Shown: piece after piece, positions 8,873-19,617 of the stretch
Position numbering within the stretch: the stretch's first letter is position 1
Layout of the letters: the number at the start of each line of letters is the position of its first letter
NCBI RefSeq assembly: GCF_000725495.1
Contig: NZ_JNZD01000018.1
Location: forward strand, 1-64,000
Length of the DNA: 64,000 nucleotides
Direction of reading: 5' to 3'
DNA from: Streptomyces aureus
Lineage (GTDB): Bacteria > Actinomycetota > Actinomycetes > Streptomycetales > Streptomycetaceae
Program-made: the position numbers and the translations under genes
Notes under the pieces: generated by a model
Seen by the model: only the letters and a program-made list of their open reading frames with translations
The model's database searches: none
Told to the model about the DNA's origin: nothing

Positions 8873-8888
8873 CCAGCACGCTCGGGGA

Positions 8889-10523
8889 GTGCGCACACCG
8901 GACTCCACCACAGCAGCGGCGATCCTCCCCCTCGTGGGCGGACCCGAGAACGTCCTTTCCGTCGCCCACTGCATGACCCGGCTCCGGCTGGTTCTGCGGG
9001 ACCCGGACGCGGTGGACGGGGCGGGCCTGCGGGCCCTGCCCGCCGTCCTCGGCCTCGTCGCGGACGGCGGCTCGTGCCAGATCGTGCTGGGCCCCGGCAC
9101 GGTCGCCCGGGTGACCCGGTCGTTCGAGGCCCTGCTGACCACCGTCGGGCCCGCCCTCCCCGACCCGCCCGCACCCGGCGGAGCGCCGGCCCCGGCTCCC
9201 CTCGTCCCGTCCGGCGGCGGACCAGGCACCCCGCCCGGCGCCGGACCCGCGGACCGTTCCGCCCCGCCCGGCACCCGCCCCGGGGCCCAGGAGCCGCCGG
9301 CCGCCCCGTTCGGTGCCGGACCCGCGGACACCGCGGGCCTGCTCGCCGCGCGCGGGGCCGAGCTGAAGACGGCCCGAGCCCGCCGCAACGCCACCCCCCT
9401 CAAACTGTTCCTGCGGCGGATCGCGGACGTCTTCGTACCGCTGATCCCCGCCCTGATCGGCTGCGGGGTGATCGCCGGCCTCAACGGCCTGCTGGTCAAC
9501 CTCGGCGTGCTCAGGGGCCTCACCCCCGCCCTGACCGCCATCGCCGCCGGGTTCATGGCGCTCATCGCCGTCTTCGTCGGCCACAACACGGCCAAGGTGT
9601 TCGGCGGCACCCCGGTCCTCGGCGGCGCGGTGGCCGCGGTCGTCGTGTACGCGGGCGTCGCGAAGGTCACCGTCCTCGGCGTCACCCTCGCCCCCGGCCA
9701 GGGCGGCGTGCTGGGCGCCCTGGCCGCCGCCCTGCTCGGGACGTACGTGGAGAAGTGGTGCCGCACCTGGGTCCCGCCCACCCTGGACGTCCTGGTCACC
9801 CCCACCCTCACCGTGCTGCTGACCGGCCTGGTGACGCTGTACGCGCTGATGTACGCGGCCGGCCGGCTCTCCGCCGCCATCGGCACCTCCGCCGCCTGGC
9901 TGCTCTCGACCACGGGCGCCTTCGCCGGGCTCGTCCTGGGCGCCCTGTTCCTCCCCCTGGTGATGCTCGGGCTGCACCAGGCCCTCATCCCCATCCACAC
10001 CACGCTCATCGAGCAGCAGGGCTACACCGTCCTGCTCCCCGTCCTCGCCATGGCGGGCGCCGGCCAGGTCGGCGCGGCCCTCGCGGTCTACGTCCGGCTG
10101 CGCCACGACACCTCGCTGCGCACGACGATCCGCTCGGCGCTCCCGGCCGGTCTCCTCGGCGTCGGCGAACCCCTGATCTACGGCGTCTCCCTGCCCCTCG
10201 GCCGCCCTTTCGTGACGGCCTGCGCGGGCGGGGCGGCGGGCGGCGCCTTCATCGGCTTCTTCTCGATGCTGGGCGACCGCGTCGGCTCGACGGCCATCGG
10301 CCCCTCCGGCCTGGCCCTGTTCCCCCTGCTGTCCGGCAACCGGGGCCTGGCCGTCAGCGCCGCGGTCTACGCGGGCGGCCTGCTGACCGGGTACGCCGTC
10401 GGGTTCGCGGCCACCTACCTCTTCGGCCTCCGCGGTATCCCCGCGGACGGCCACGGCGGCGCGCCCGACGGTGACCCGGACGGCGGGTCCCCGGCCCGCC
10501 GGACGGAACCGACCGCCGTATAG
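8889..10523 (+). CDS. PTS EIIBC permease, MurNAc/GlcNAc class
   Basis: 544 residues. The EIIB domain (residues ~8-90) carries the phosphocysteine in SVAHCMTRLRLVL (Cys near residue 30). A Pro/Ala/Gly linker (~95-160) leads to an EIIC membrane domain with about eight to ten segments and the conserved GEPLIYG loop. There is no EIIA domain, so phosphate must come from a separate EIIA such as Crr, as in E. coli MurP. The murQ neighbour suggests MurNAc as substrate. GTG at 8889 begins the EIIB fold. Confidence 0.88.
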   Translation: MRTPDSTTAAAILPLVGGPENVLSVAHCMTRLRLVLRDPDAVDGAGLRALPAVLGLVADGGSCQIVLGPGTVARVTRSFEALLTTVGPALPDPPAPGGAPAPAPLVPSGGGPGTPPGAGPADRSAPPGTRPGAQEPPAAPFGAGPADTAGLLAARGAELKTARARRNATPLKLFLRRIADVFVPLIPALIGCGVIAGLNGLLVNLGVLRGLTPALTAIAAGFMALIAVFVGHNTAKVFGGTPVLGGAVAAVVVYAGVAKVTVLGVTLAPGQGGVLGALAAALLGTYVEKWCRTWVPPTLDVLVTPTLTVLLTGLVTLYALMYAAGRLSAAIGTSAAWLLSTTGAFAGLVLGALFLPLVMLGLHQALIPIHTTLIEQQGYTVLLPVLAMAGAGQVGAALAVYVRLRHDTSLRTTIRSALPAGLLGVGEPLIYGVSLPLGRPFVTACAGGAAGGAFIGFFSMLGDRVGSTAIGPSGLALFPLLSGNRGLAVSAAVYAGGLLTGYAVGFAATYLFGLRGIPADGHGGAPDGDPDGGSPARRTEPTAV

Positions 10524-10557
10524 CCGTGCTGTCGGCGGCGCGTGCGAGGCTGGGGGC

Positions 10558-11145
10558 ATGAACCACGCACAGCTGACCGCCCTCGGCCGCGCCCTGCGGC
10601 TGCTCGGGGAGCACGGCGACGCCCTGAACGCCGACACCCCCGACGCCAGGCTGCACGAGGTCAAGGCGGATCTGAAGCGGGCCCTGGACCTGCTCGACGA
10701 GACGGTGACGACGGCCGCGCCGACCACCCGCTGCGCCGAGCACCCGAACGGCCCGGTGGACGAGAGCGCCCCCGACCGCTGCCTGCTCTGCGAGACGCGC
10801 CGCCGCACCGCCCGCCGCACCGAGGTCAACGACGCGTACGGGCACGGCCGGACCCCGGCCCCGGACGAGGTGCCCGACCGGACGATGTCCCGCTACGGAG
10901 TCCGCGGCGACCGCCCCCAGCCCCAGCAGCGCTGGCTCCCGGAGGTCTGGAACGGCCAGACCTGGAACCTGTGCGGCACCCCCCGGCGCGACCGCCAGGA
11001 GGCCGAACGCTACCTCGCCGCCGAGCGCCGGGCCCCCCGCCCCGGCATGGCGTACCGCCTGGTCCACGAGTTCACCGACTACGAGGTGCTGCGCATCTGG
11101 GGCACCCCGGTCAAGGTCGACATCGAACCGATGGGCAACCTCTAG
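10558..11145 (+). CDS. conserved hypothetical protein with a Cys/His cluster
   Basis: 195 residues, not recognised. The N-terminal ~55 residues are predicted helical. A segment near residues 60-82 (CAEHPNGP...CLLCET) could bind zinc. The C-terminal half contains WNGQTWNLCGTP and ends in DIEPMGNL. Start ATG 10558. It is separated from the PTS gene by only 34 bp, but nothing ties it to sugar uptake. Confidence 0.65.
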   Translation: MNHAQLTALGRALRLLGEHGDALNADTPDARLHEVKADLKRALDLLDETVTTAAPTTRCAEHPNGPVDESAPDRCLLCETRRRTARRTEVNDAYGHGRTPAPDEVPDRTMSRYGVRGDRPQPQQRWLPEVWNGQTWNLCGTPRRDRQEAERYLAAERRAPRPGMAYRLVHEFTDYEVLRIWGTPVKVDIEPMGNL

Positions 11146-11182
11146 GCGGGCGGCCCGCGCGGCTCCCCGGTCCGGGACCGGG

Positions 11183-11389
11183 TCACGGCAGTCGCCCCTC
11201 CGCGTTGATCCGCCGCACCCGGGCCCGCAGCACCTCGCCCGGCGGTGCCTCCCCGAGGGCATCCGGCGGACAGTCCCACTCCAGTCCGCCGCCGGGCGGC
11301 CGCAGTTGTACGAGGCCGCCCTCGCGTCCCATCACCTGTCCGAGCCGTCCGTCCCGCACGTCGATCGCGTACTCCTCGCCCGAGGTCAT
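11183..11389 (-). CDS. small hypothetical protein
   Basis: 68 residues beginning MTSGEEYAIDVRDGRLGQVM, with a C-terminal Arg-rich end. A start at 11428 would add 13 residues; I prefer 11389 because the conserved-looking sequence starts there. Similar short proteins sit next to DUF397/XRE genes in Streptomyces, from memory. It is divergent from the XRE regulator at 11511. Function unknown. Confidence 0.6.
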   Translation of the reverse strand: MTSGEEYAIDVRDGRLGQVMGREGGLVQLRPPGGGLEWDCPPDALGEAPPGEVLRARVRRINAEGRLP

Positions 11390-11510
11390 CCGCACATCAC
11401 CGGTCCTTTCACGCTGAGTGTTCCTCATCACCACCCAGCGTGATCGGTGCGCCTGTAGCCTGGCCAGGGTCGGCGCTCCAACAACCCCATCTGTTCGACA
11501 GGGAGTCGCC

Positions 11511-12353
11511 ATGCCCGGCCCCAAGGACCTCGACCCCTCCGCCTCCCCCCGCGCGATGATCGGTGCGGAGCTCCGGCACGCCCGGGAGAACGCCGGTCTC
11601 AGCCAGTCCGAGCTGGGCGAACCCCTCTTCGTGAGCGGTTCGTTCATCGGCCAGCTGGAGTCCGGGACACGGCGCCTCCAGCTGGAGTACGCCGTCCAGA
11701 TAGACGGGATTCTCGGGACCAAGGGGTTCTTCGAGCGCAATTGCAGGGCCCTGGCGAGGTCGAAGTACCCGGACCATTTCGTGGAGGCGGCGGAGGCGGA
11801 GGCCTTGGCGGCGGCGATCAGGGAGTACGCGACCCTGCTGATTCCAGGGCTGTTGCAGACCCGGGGGTACGCGGAGGAGATCTTCCGCGCCTACCGGCCG
11901 ACAGCACCGGAGGAGGAGATCGAGGCGCTGGTGACAGCCCGGTTGGATCGCGCGCGACTCATCGGCAATCCAACAAGGCCGTTGTTGTGGGTGGTTCTGG
12001 ACGAGGCGGTGCTCCGGCGCAGGGTCGGTGGCGGTGCAGTGATGTCCGCAGCCCTCAGGCACATCACGGAACTTGCCCATCGACACCGGATCATTGCTCA
12101 GGTGCTGCCGTTCCGCTCTGGAGCCCACGCGTCGATGACGGGCCCGCTGAAGTTGATGGAGTTCGAGGACGCTCCGCCGCTGTCGTTCGTGGAAGGCCCG
12201 GACATGGGGAAGCTGCTGGACGATCCGGCAACCGTCGCCCGCCACAACCTGACCTTCAACCTCCTTCAGGCCGCCGCCCTTTCACCGCAGGACTCGCTGG
12301 CCCTGATCGAGTCCGTGGCGCAGGATTGCGAGCATGGAGACCAACACCCGTGA
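11511..12353 (+). CDS. XRE-family regulator with DUF5753 domain
   Basis: 280 residues. An N-terminal Cro/C1-type helix-turn-helix (GAELRHARENAGLSQSELGE, residues ~15-70) precedes a DUF5753 sensor domain (LLIPGLLQTRGYAEEIFRA, and HRIIAQVLPF further on). A good ribosome-binding site (AGGGAG, about 6 bases upstream) supports ATG 11511. These are among the most multiplied Streptomyces regulators and work with DUF397 partners, as in the WhiJ-like developmental loci. The last 20 bases overlap the DUF397 gene. Confidence 0.92.
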   Translation: MPGPKDLDPSASPRAMIGAELRHARENAGLSQSELGEPLFVSGSFIGQLESGTRRLQLEYAVQIDGILGTKGFFERNCRALARSKYPDHFVEAAEAEALAAAIREYATLLIPGLLQTRGYAEEIFRAYRPTAPEEEIEALVTARLDRARLIGNPTRPLLWVVLDEAVLRRRVGGGAVMSAALRHITELAHRHRIIAQVLPFRSGAHASMTGPLKLMEFEDAPPLSFVEGPDMGKLLDDPATVARHNLTFNLLQAAALSPQDSLALIESVAQDCEHGDQHP

Positions 12354-12534
12354 GAACGACCTCGCCTCCTTCACCTGGCGCAAAGCCAGCTACAGCGGGG
12401 GCGAGGGCGGGAACTGCCTGGAGGTCGCCCAAGGCCACCCCACGCTCGTCCCCGTCCGGGACTCCAAGAACCCGGGACCGGTGATCGCCTTCGGCGCCAC
12501 CGCCTGGGGTGCCTTCGTCGCGCATCTCGGCTGA
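12334..12534 (+). CDS. DUF397 protein, partner of the XRE regulator
   Basis: 66 residues, with the family core FTWRKASYSGGEGGNCLEVA and VPVRDSKNPGPVIAF. DUF397 proteins are small acidic partners thought to oppose or bind the XRE/DUF5753 regulator upstream. The gene overlaps the regulator's 3' end by 20 bases in another frame, so the products are made together. A strong terminator follows. Confidence 0.92.
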   Translation: METNTRENDLASFTWRKASYSGGEGGNCLEVAQGHPTLVPVRDSKNPGPVIAFGATAWGAFVAHLG

Positions 12535-12550
12535 GCGCAGGAGCGCAAAA

Positions 12551-12586
12551 AGGGACGGCGCCCACGTCACGGCGGGCGCCGTCCCT
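12551..12586. terminator. bidirectional terminator
   Basis: Perfect 13-bp stem AGGGACGGCGCCC / GGGCGCCGTCCCT with a 10-base loop, between the convergent DUF397 and ene-reductase genes. An A-run precedes it, which reads as a U-run for the minus-strand gene. Confidence 0.85.
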
Positions 12587-12621
12587 CCCCCGTTCCCCCC
12601 GGGGTCACCGGGAAGCCTTGG

Positions 12622-13743
12622 TCAGCTCAGCGTGCTCAGCGCCGCCGCGTCGTAGGGGGCGAGCTCGTCGAAGCGGCCGGCCAGGACCTTCGCGGCCCAC
12701 TCGGGGTCCTGGAGCAGCGCGCGGCCGACGGCCACGAGGTCGAACTCGTCGCGCTCCAGGCGGTCGAGGAGGTCGTCGATGCCCTTGACCGGGGAGCCCT
12801 CGCCGACGAACGCCTTGATGAAGTCGCCGTCCAGGCCGACCGAGCCGACGGTGATGGCGGTCTTGCCCGTGAGCTTCTTGGTCCAGCCCGCGAGGTTCAG
12901 GTCGGAGCCGTCGAACTCGGGCATCCAGTAACGGCGGGTGGAGGCGTGGAAGGCGTCCACACCGGCCGCGGCGAGCGGGCTGAGGATCGCCTCCAGCTCC
13001 TCCGGGGTCTCGGCGATGCGGGCCTCGTACGCCTGCTGCTTCCACTGCGAGTAGCGGAAGATGACGGGGAACTCGGGCGAGACCGCGGCGCGCACCGCGG
13101 CGACGATCTCCGCCGCGAACTTCGTACGGGCCACCGGGTCGCCGCCGTAGGCGTCCTCGCGGCGGTTGGTGCCGGACCACAGGAACTGGTCGATCAGGTA
13201 GCCGTGGGCGCCGTGCAGTTCGACGCCGTCGAAGCCGATGCGCTCGGCGTCCGCCGCGGCCTTGGCGAAGGCCTCGACGACGTCGTCGAGGTCCTGCTGG
13301 GTCATGGCCTTGCCGGTGACCTGCGCGCCCTCCTTGTAGAGGCCGGAGGGGCCGACGGGCGGGGCGTCCGCGAAGGGCGGCTCGCCCGCCTTGCGGACCA
13401 TGCCTATGTGCCACAGCTGCGGGACGATCGTGCCGCCCGCGGCGTGCACGGCGTCGGCGACCCTCGCCCAGCCGGCGAGCTGGTCCTCGCCGTGGAAGCG
13501 CGGCACCGCGTCGCTCTGACCGGCGGAGTCGTGGCCGACGTAGGTGCCCTCGGTGACGATCAGACCGACGCCCGCGGCGGCGCGGCGGGAGTAGTAGCCG
13601 ACCACGTCGTCGCCCGGCACACCGCCCGGCGAGAACATCCGGGTCATCGGGGCCATGGCGATCCGGTTGGGGACGGTCAGGCCGTTGATGGCGACGGGAC
13701 GGGACAGGATCTCGGCGGCGCGGGACGCGGCGTCAGCGGTCAC
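12622..13743 (-). CDS. Old Yellow Enzyme family NADH:flavin oxidoreductase (alkene reductase)
   Basis: 373 residues, usual length for the family. An FMN-binding TIM barrel with NRIAMAPMTRMF near residue 26, the catalytic-type GVELHGAHGYLIDQF near residue 180, SGTNRREDAYGG just after it and VAVGRALLQDPEW near the end. It reduces activated C=C bonds with NAD(P)H. The GTG at 13743 has a strong GAGGAG ribosome-binding site. It is transcribed toward the terminator at 12551 and stands alone. Confidence 0.92.
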   Translation of the reverse strand: MTADAASRAAEILSRPVAINGLTVPNRIAMAPMTRMFSPGGVPGDDVVGYYSRRAAAGVGLIVTEGTYVGHDSAGQSDAVPRFHGEDQLAGWARVADAVHAAGGTIVPQLWHIGMVRKAGEPPFADAPPVGPSGLYKEGAQVTGKAMTQQDLDDVVEAFAKAAADAERIGFDGVELHGAHGYLIDQFLWSGTNRREDAYGGDPVARTKFAAEIVAAVRAAVSPEFPVIFRYSQWKQQAYEARIAETPEELEAILSPLAAAGVDAFHASTRRYWMPEFDGSDLNLAGWTKKLTGKTAITVGSVGLDGDFIKAFVGEGSPVKGIDDLLDRLERDEFDLVAVGRALLQDPEWAAKVLAGRFDELAPYDAAALSTLS

Positions 13744-13956
13744 GTGGGGGCTCCTCGAAGAGGTGGTCGTCAGGGCGTCGAGCGGTCTGCGAGGCAGGAG
13801 ATCCCGCGCGGTATGTGCACGTGCATCCACTGCTCACCGGGGTCAACCGCTCCATCGGGCGCCGCATTCCGCCGCCCGCGCCCGAGCCCCTGTGATCCGG
13901 GCCACCCTCGGTATCCCGCGCGCCCTCCGGCCGCGCCGGACCGGAGCGGGAAACGC

Positions 13957-13998
13957 CCGAGGGCGGCACCCTCCCCTGGGGGAAGGTGCCGCCCTCGG
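13957..13998 (-). terminator. groEL terminator
   Basis: Long inverted repeat CCGAGGGCGGCACC / GGTGCCGCCCTCGG with an inner CCCC/GGGG extension, about 30 bp past the groEL stop codon on the minus strand. A strong rho-independent-like hairpin. Confidence 0.85.
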
Positions 13999-14028
13999 AA
14001 CGTCAGGACGGTGATCGACCGGGGTCGA

Positions 14029-16568
<2,540 letters not shown>

Positions 16569-16607
16569 GAATTGCCCCCTCCGTTTCTCTCACGGAGGGG
16601 GCAATTC
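16569..16607 (-). terminator. terminator of the ThrC-like/MoaD operon
   Basis: 16-bp perfect stem GAATTGCCCCCTCCGT / ACGGAGGGGGCAATTC with a 7-base loop, about 39 bp past the MoaD-like stop codon on the minus strand. Confidence 0.9.
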
Positions 16608-16645
16608 GATGAACTCAGCGTGTTCGGCATTACCGAGGGTAACGA

Positions 16646-16921
16646 TCAGCCTCCGGCGACGGCCGGAATGATCGAGACGCCCGCACCGTCCGGGGTCGCC
16701 GTCTCCAGGCCCTGCTCGAAGCGCACGTCGTCGTCGTTGACGTACACGTTCACGAAGCGGCGCAGCTTGCCCTGGTCGTCCAGGACGCGCGCGGCGATGC
16801 CCGTGTGGTTCTTCTCCAGGTCGGTGATGACCTCGGCGAGGGTCGTGCCCTCGGCCTTCACCTCGGCGGCGCCGCCCGTGTAGGTGCGCAGGATGGTGGG
16901 GATGCGGACGTTGACGCTCAT
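16646..16921 (-). CDS. MoaD/ThiS-family sulfur carrier protein
   Basis: 91 residues, beta-grasp fold, ending in the Gly-Gly tail (PAVAGG) that is adenylated and thiocarboxylated in sulfur carriers. It contains RRFVNVYVNDDDVRF typical of the CysO/MoaD branch. ATG at 16921 overlaps the stop of the ThrC-like gene (ATGA), so the two are made in a fixed ratio. That pairing, under a SAM riboswitch, suggests it delivers sulfur to the PLP enzyme for homocysteine synthesis. As I recall, such a protein has been called MetO in Streptomyces. A CysO-like role in cysteine synthesis is the alternative. Confidence 0.9.
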   Translation of the reverse strand: MSVNVRIPTILRTYTGGAAEVKAEGTTLAEVITDLEKNHTGIAARVLDDQGKLRRFVNVYVNDDDVRFEQGLETATPDGAGVSIIPAVAGG

Positions 16922-18216
16922 GATGCGAGGCCAGCCTCTCGGAAGGAGTCGAGGTTCGGGCGGATGGTCGCGGTCAGTCCGGTGTCGGAGGCCACCGCGT
17001 CCAGGGTCTTGAGGCCGTCGCCGGTGTTCAGCACGACCGTCGTCAGGGTCGGGTCCAGGAGACCGTTCTCGATCAGCTTGCGGGTCACGCCGACGGTCAC
17101 GCCGCCGGCGGTCTCCGCGAAGATGCCCTCGGTACGCGCGAGCAGCTTGATCGCGTCGACGATCTGCCCGTCGTTCACGTCCTCCACCGCGCCGCCGGTG
17201 CGCCGCGCGATGTCCAGCACGTACGGACCGTCCGCCGGGTTGCCGATGGCGAGCGACTTGGCGATGGTGTCCGGCTTCTGCGGCCGTACGACGTCATGGC
17301 CCGCCTTGTAGGCGACGGAGACCGGGGAGCAGCCCTCGGCCTGGGCACCGAAGATCTTGTACGGCCTGTCCTCGACGAGCCCGAGCTTGATCAGCTCCTG
17401 GAGCCCCTTGTCGATCTTCGTGAGCTGGGAGCCGGAGGCGATCGGCACGACGAGCTGGTCGGGGAGCTTCCAGCCGAGCTGCTCGCAGATCTCGTACGCC
17501 AGCGTCTTGGAGCCCTCGGCGTAGTAGGGCCGCAGGTTGACGTTGACGAAGCCCCAGCCCTCGCCGGCCGGGTCGCCGATCAGCTCGGAGCAGAAGCGGT
17601 TCACGTCGTCGTAGTTGCCCTCGATGCCGACGAGCTCGCCGCCGTAGACAGCGGCCATGACGACCTTGCCCTGCTCCAGGTCGTGCGGGATGAACACGCA
17701 GGAACGGAAGCCGGCACGGGCCGCCGCCGCGCCCACCGCTCCGGCGAGGTTGCCGGTGGAGGAGCAGGAGAGGGTGGTGAAGCCGAAGGCGCGGGCCGCC
17801 TCGAGGGCCTGGGCGACGACGCGGTCCTTGAAGGAGTGCGTCGGGTTGCCGGAGTCGTCCTTGACGAAGAGCTTCCCGGCGTCGACGCCCAGCTCGCGGG
17901 CCAGGTTGTCGGCCTGGACGAGCTTGGTCCAGCCGGGGTTGATGTTCGGCTTGTCCGCCACGTCCGCGGGGACGGGCAGCAGCGGCGCGTAGCGCCAGAT
18001 GTTCGCGGGTCCCGCTTCGATGCGCTTGCGGAGTTCCTCGGTGTCGTAGGCCGAGAAGTCGTAGGCGATCTCCAGCGGGCCGAAACACTCCTCGCAGGCG
18101 AAGAGCGGGCCGAGCGGGACGCGGTGTCCGCACTCGCGGCAGGAAAGCGCCGCGGCCGGACCGAGATCCACCGCGTCGGCGGAGTTCGTGGTGCTTGCAA
18201 CTGTCTGCGCAGCCAT
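16918..18216 (-). CDS. thrC: threonine-synthase-family PLP enzyme, candidate homocysteine synthase
   Basis: 432 residues. An N-terminal zinc ribbon (CRECGHRVPLGPLFACEECF, residues ~26-45) precedes a fold-type II PLP domain with the Schiff-base lysine in NPTHSFKDRVV and the phosphate loop around SCSSTGNLAGAVGAAAA. Homology is to threonine synthase, which acts on O-phosphohomoserine. Coupling to a MoaD-like carrier and control by a SAM-I riboswitch point to methionine supply: replacement of phosphate by a protein-bound thiocarboxylate would give homocysteine (activity I recall as MetM). I chose ATG 18216 because the ATG at 18240 lies in riboswitch helix P1. Threonine synthase remains the default annotation. 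Confidence 0.85.
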   Translation of the reverse strand: MAAQTVASTTNSADAVDLGPAAALSCRECGHRVPLGPLFACEECFGPLEIAYDFSAYDTEELRKRIEAGPANIWRYAPLLPVPADVADKPNINPGWTKLVQADNLARELGVDAGKLFVKDDSGNPTHSFKDRVVAQALEAARAFGFTTLSCSSTGNLAGAVGAAAARAGFRSCVFIPHDLEQGKVVMAAVYGGELVGIEGNYDDVNRFCSELIGDPAGEGWGFVNVNLRPYYAEGSKTLAYEICEQLGWKLPDQLVVPIASGSQLTKIDKGLQELIKLGLVEDRPYKIFGAQAEGCSPVSVAYKAGHDVVRPQKPDTIAKSLAIGNPADGPYVLDIARRTGGAVEDVNDGQIVDAIKLLARTEGIFAETAGGVTVGVTRKLIENGLLDPTLTTVVLNTGDGLKTLDAVASDTGLTATIRPNLDSFREAGLAS

Positions 18217-18235
18217 GGAGGCGAGGCCCTTTCTC

Positions 18236-18388
18236 CTCATCTTCCTCACGACGCACTTCGCCGTGAGACGGATTTGGCACCTTCCCTAGCCGGGAGCCTC
18301 GCGACGCGATCGACATCGATCGGTACGAGACCGGCTGGAGGGTTGCCGGGGCTTCATCGGGCCGTATCCCTCTGCCCCTCTGGATGAG
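18236..18388 (-). promoter_or_regulatory. SAM-I (S-box) riboswitch
   Basis: On the minus strand the leader shows the S-box core in order: CTCATC (P1, 18388-18383), CCAGAGGGGCAGAGGGA, GGCCCGATGAAGCC, CGGCAACCCTCC, then GGTGCCAAATCC, a P4 hairpin CTCACG/CGTGAG, and GATGAG (18241-18236) closing P1. These are the SAM-binding and kink-turn landmarks of the SAM-I class. There is no U-run after P1 and the ribosome-binding site follows it closely, so control is probably translational. It governs the ThrC-like/MoaD pair. Confidence 0.9.
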
Positions 18389-18594
18389 CGGTATTTGATT
18401 GTTGAACTGTTGAACACGATACGCGCCGACGATCCAGGACATGCGATGGTCATGCGCGTTGTTCAAGACTGTAACCGAAGGCCAGGACAGTTGAGATAGT
18501 CGTCCGAACCGCGAGACGAGCCAATCGATCTGCCGCCGGCCGCGGCGGGCACGCCGATGAGAGCGTGAGATCAGACAGTGAGGAGCCGCAGACG

Positions 18595-19539
18595 GTGCTG
18601 AGAGAAGTCGAAAGCTGGCTGAGCACACGCTCCTGGTCCGCGACCGACCGCCCGCTCCACAAGCTCATGGCAGCCAAACGCGTCACCGGGTCGACGGTCA
18701 GCGTGGTGCTGCCCGCGCTCAACGAGGAGGAGACGGTCGGCGAGATCGTCTCGATCATCCGGCACGACCTGATGCAGCAGGTGCCCCTCGTCGACGAGAT
18801 CGTCGTCGTCGACTCCGGTTCGAGCGACCGCACCTCCGCCGTCGCCGCCGCCGCGGGCGCGCGGGTCGTGCACCGCGACGACATCCTGCCGCGGATCCCG
18901 GCCGTGCCCGGCAAGGGCGAGGTGCTGTGGCGTTCGCTGCTCGTCACGAGCGGGGACATCGTCTGCTTCGTCGACGCGGACCTCAAGGAGTTCTCCTCCG
19001 ACTTCGTCTCCGGGATCGTGGGCCCGCTGCTCACCGACCCCGGCGTCGACCTCGTCAAGGCCATGTACGACCGCCCGATGGCCGGCACCGGCGGCCAGGG
19101 CGGCCGGGTCACCGAACTCATGGCCCGCCCCCTGCTGAACATGCACTGGCCCCAGCTCGCGGGCTTCGTCCAGCCGCTCGGCGGCGAGTACGCCGCCCGC
19201 CGCTCGCTGCTCGAACAGCTCCCCTTCCCCGTCGGCTACGGCGTCGAGCTCGGCATGCTCGTCGACGCCCTGCACCTGGTGGGCCTGGACGCCCTCGCCC
19301 AGGTCGACGTCGGAGTGCGCAAGCACCGCCACCAGGACGGCCAGGCGCTCGGCCGCATGGCCGCCGCGATCTACCGCACCGCGCAGCTGCGGCTCGCCCG
19401 CGGGCACCTGATCCGCCCCTCCCTCACCCAGTTCGAGCGCGACCGGGACGGTTTCCGGCCGCGCACGTACTCCGTGGACACCGAGGAAAGGCCCCCGATG
19501 ACCGAAATCTCCGAGTACCAGCGGCGCAAAGCCGCATAG
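18595..19539 (+). CDS. gpgS: glucosyl-3-phosphoglycerate synthase (GT81/GT2-like)
   Basis: 314 residues. Transfers glucose from a nucleotide sugar to 3-phosphoglycerate, the first step to glucosylglycerate. Shows the GT-A start VSVVLPALNEEETVGEIV, the DXD-type metal site CFVDADLKEF, and the acceptor-loop region GGEYAARRSLLEQLPFPVGYGVELG known in GpgS. The GTG at 18595 has GAGGAG 9 bases upstream, better than the GTG at 18565. It lies immediately before otsA, so two compatible-solute routes are grouped. Confidence 0.92.
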   Translation: MLREVESWLSTRSWSATDRPLHKLMAAKRVTGSTVSVVLPALNEEETVGEIVSIIRHDLMQQVPLVDEIVVVDSGSSDRTSAVAAAAGARVVHRDDILPRIPAVPGKGEVLWRSLLVTSGDIVCFVDADLKEFSSDFVSGIVGPLLTDPGVDLVKAMYDRPMAGTGGQGGRVTELMARPLLNMHWPQLAGFVQPLGGEYAARRSLLEQLPFPVGYGVELGMLVDALHLVGLDALAQVDVGVRKHRHQDGQALGRMAAAIYRTAQLRLARGHLIRPSLTQFERDRDGFRPRTYSVDTEERPPMTEISEYQRRKAA

Positions 19540-19617
19540 CCGGGCGCCGACGGCCGTCGATCGCATACGGCCGAAGGGCGCGTTTGAGCGTTTCGACACG
19601 GGGCTAGGTTTCGAGGC

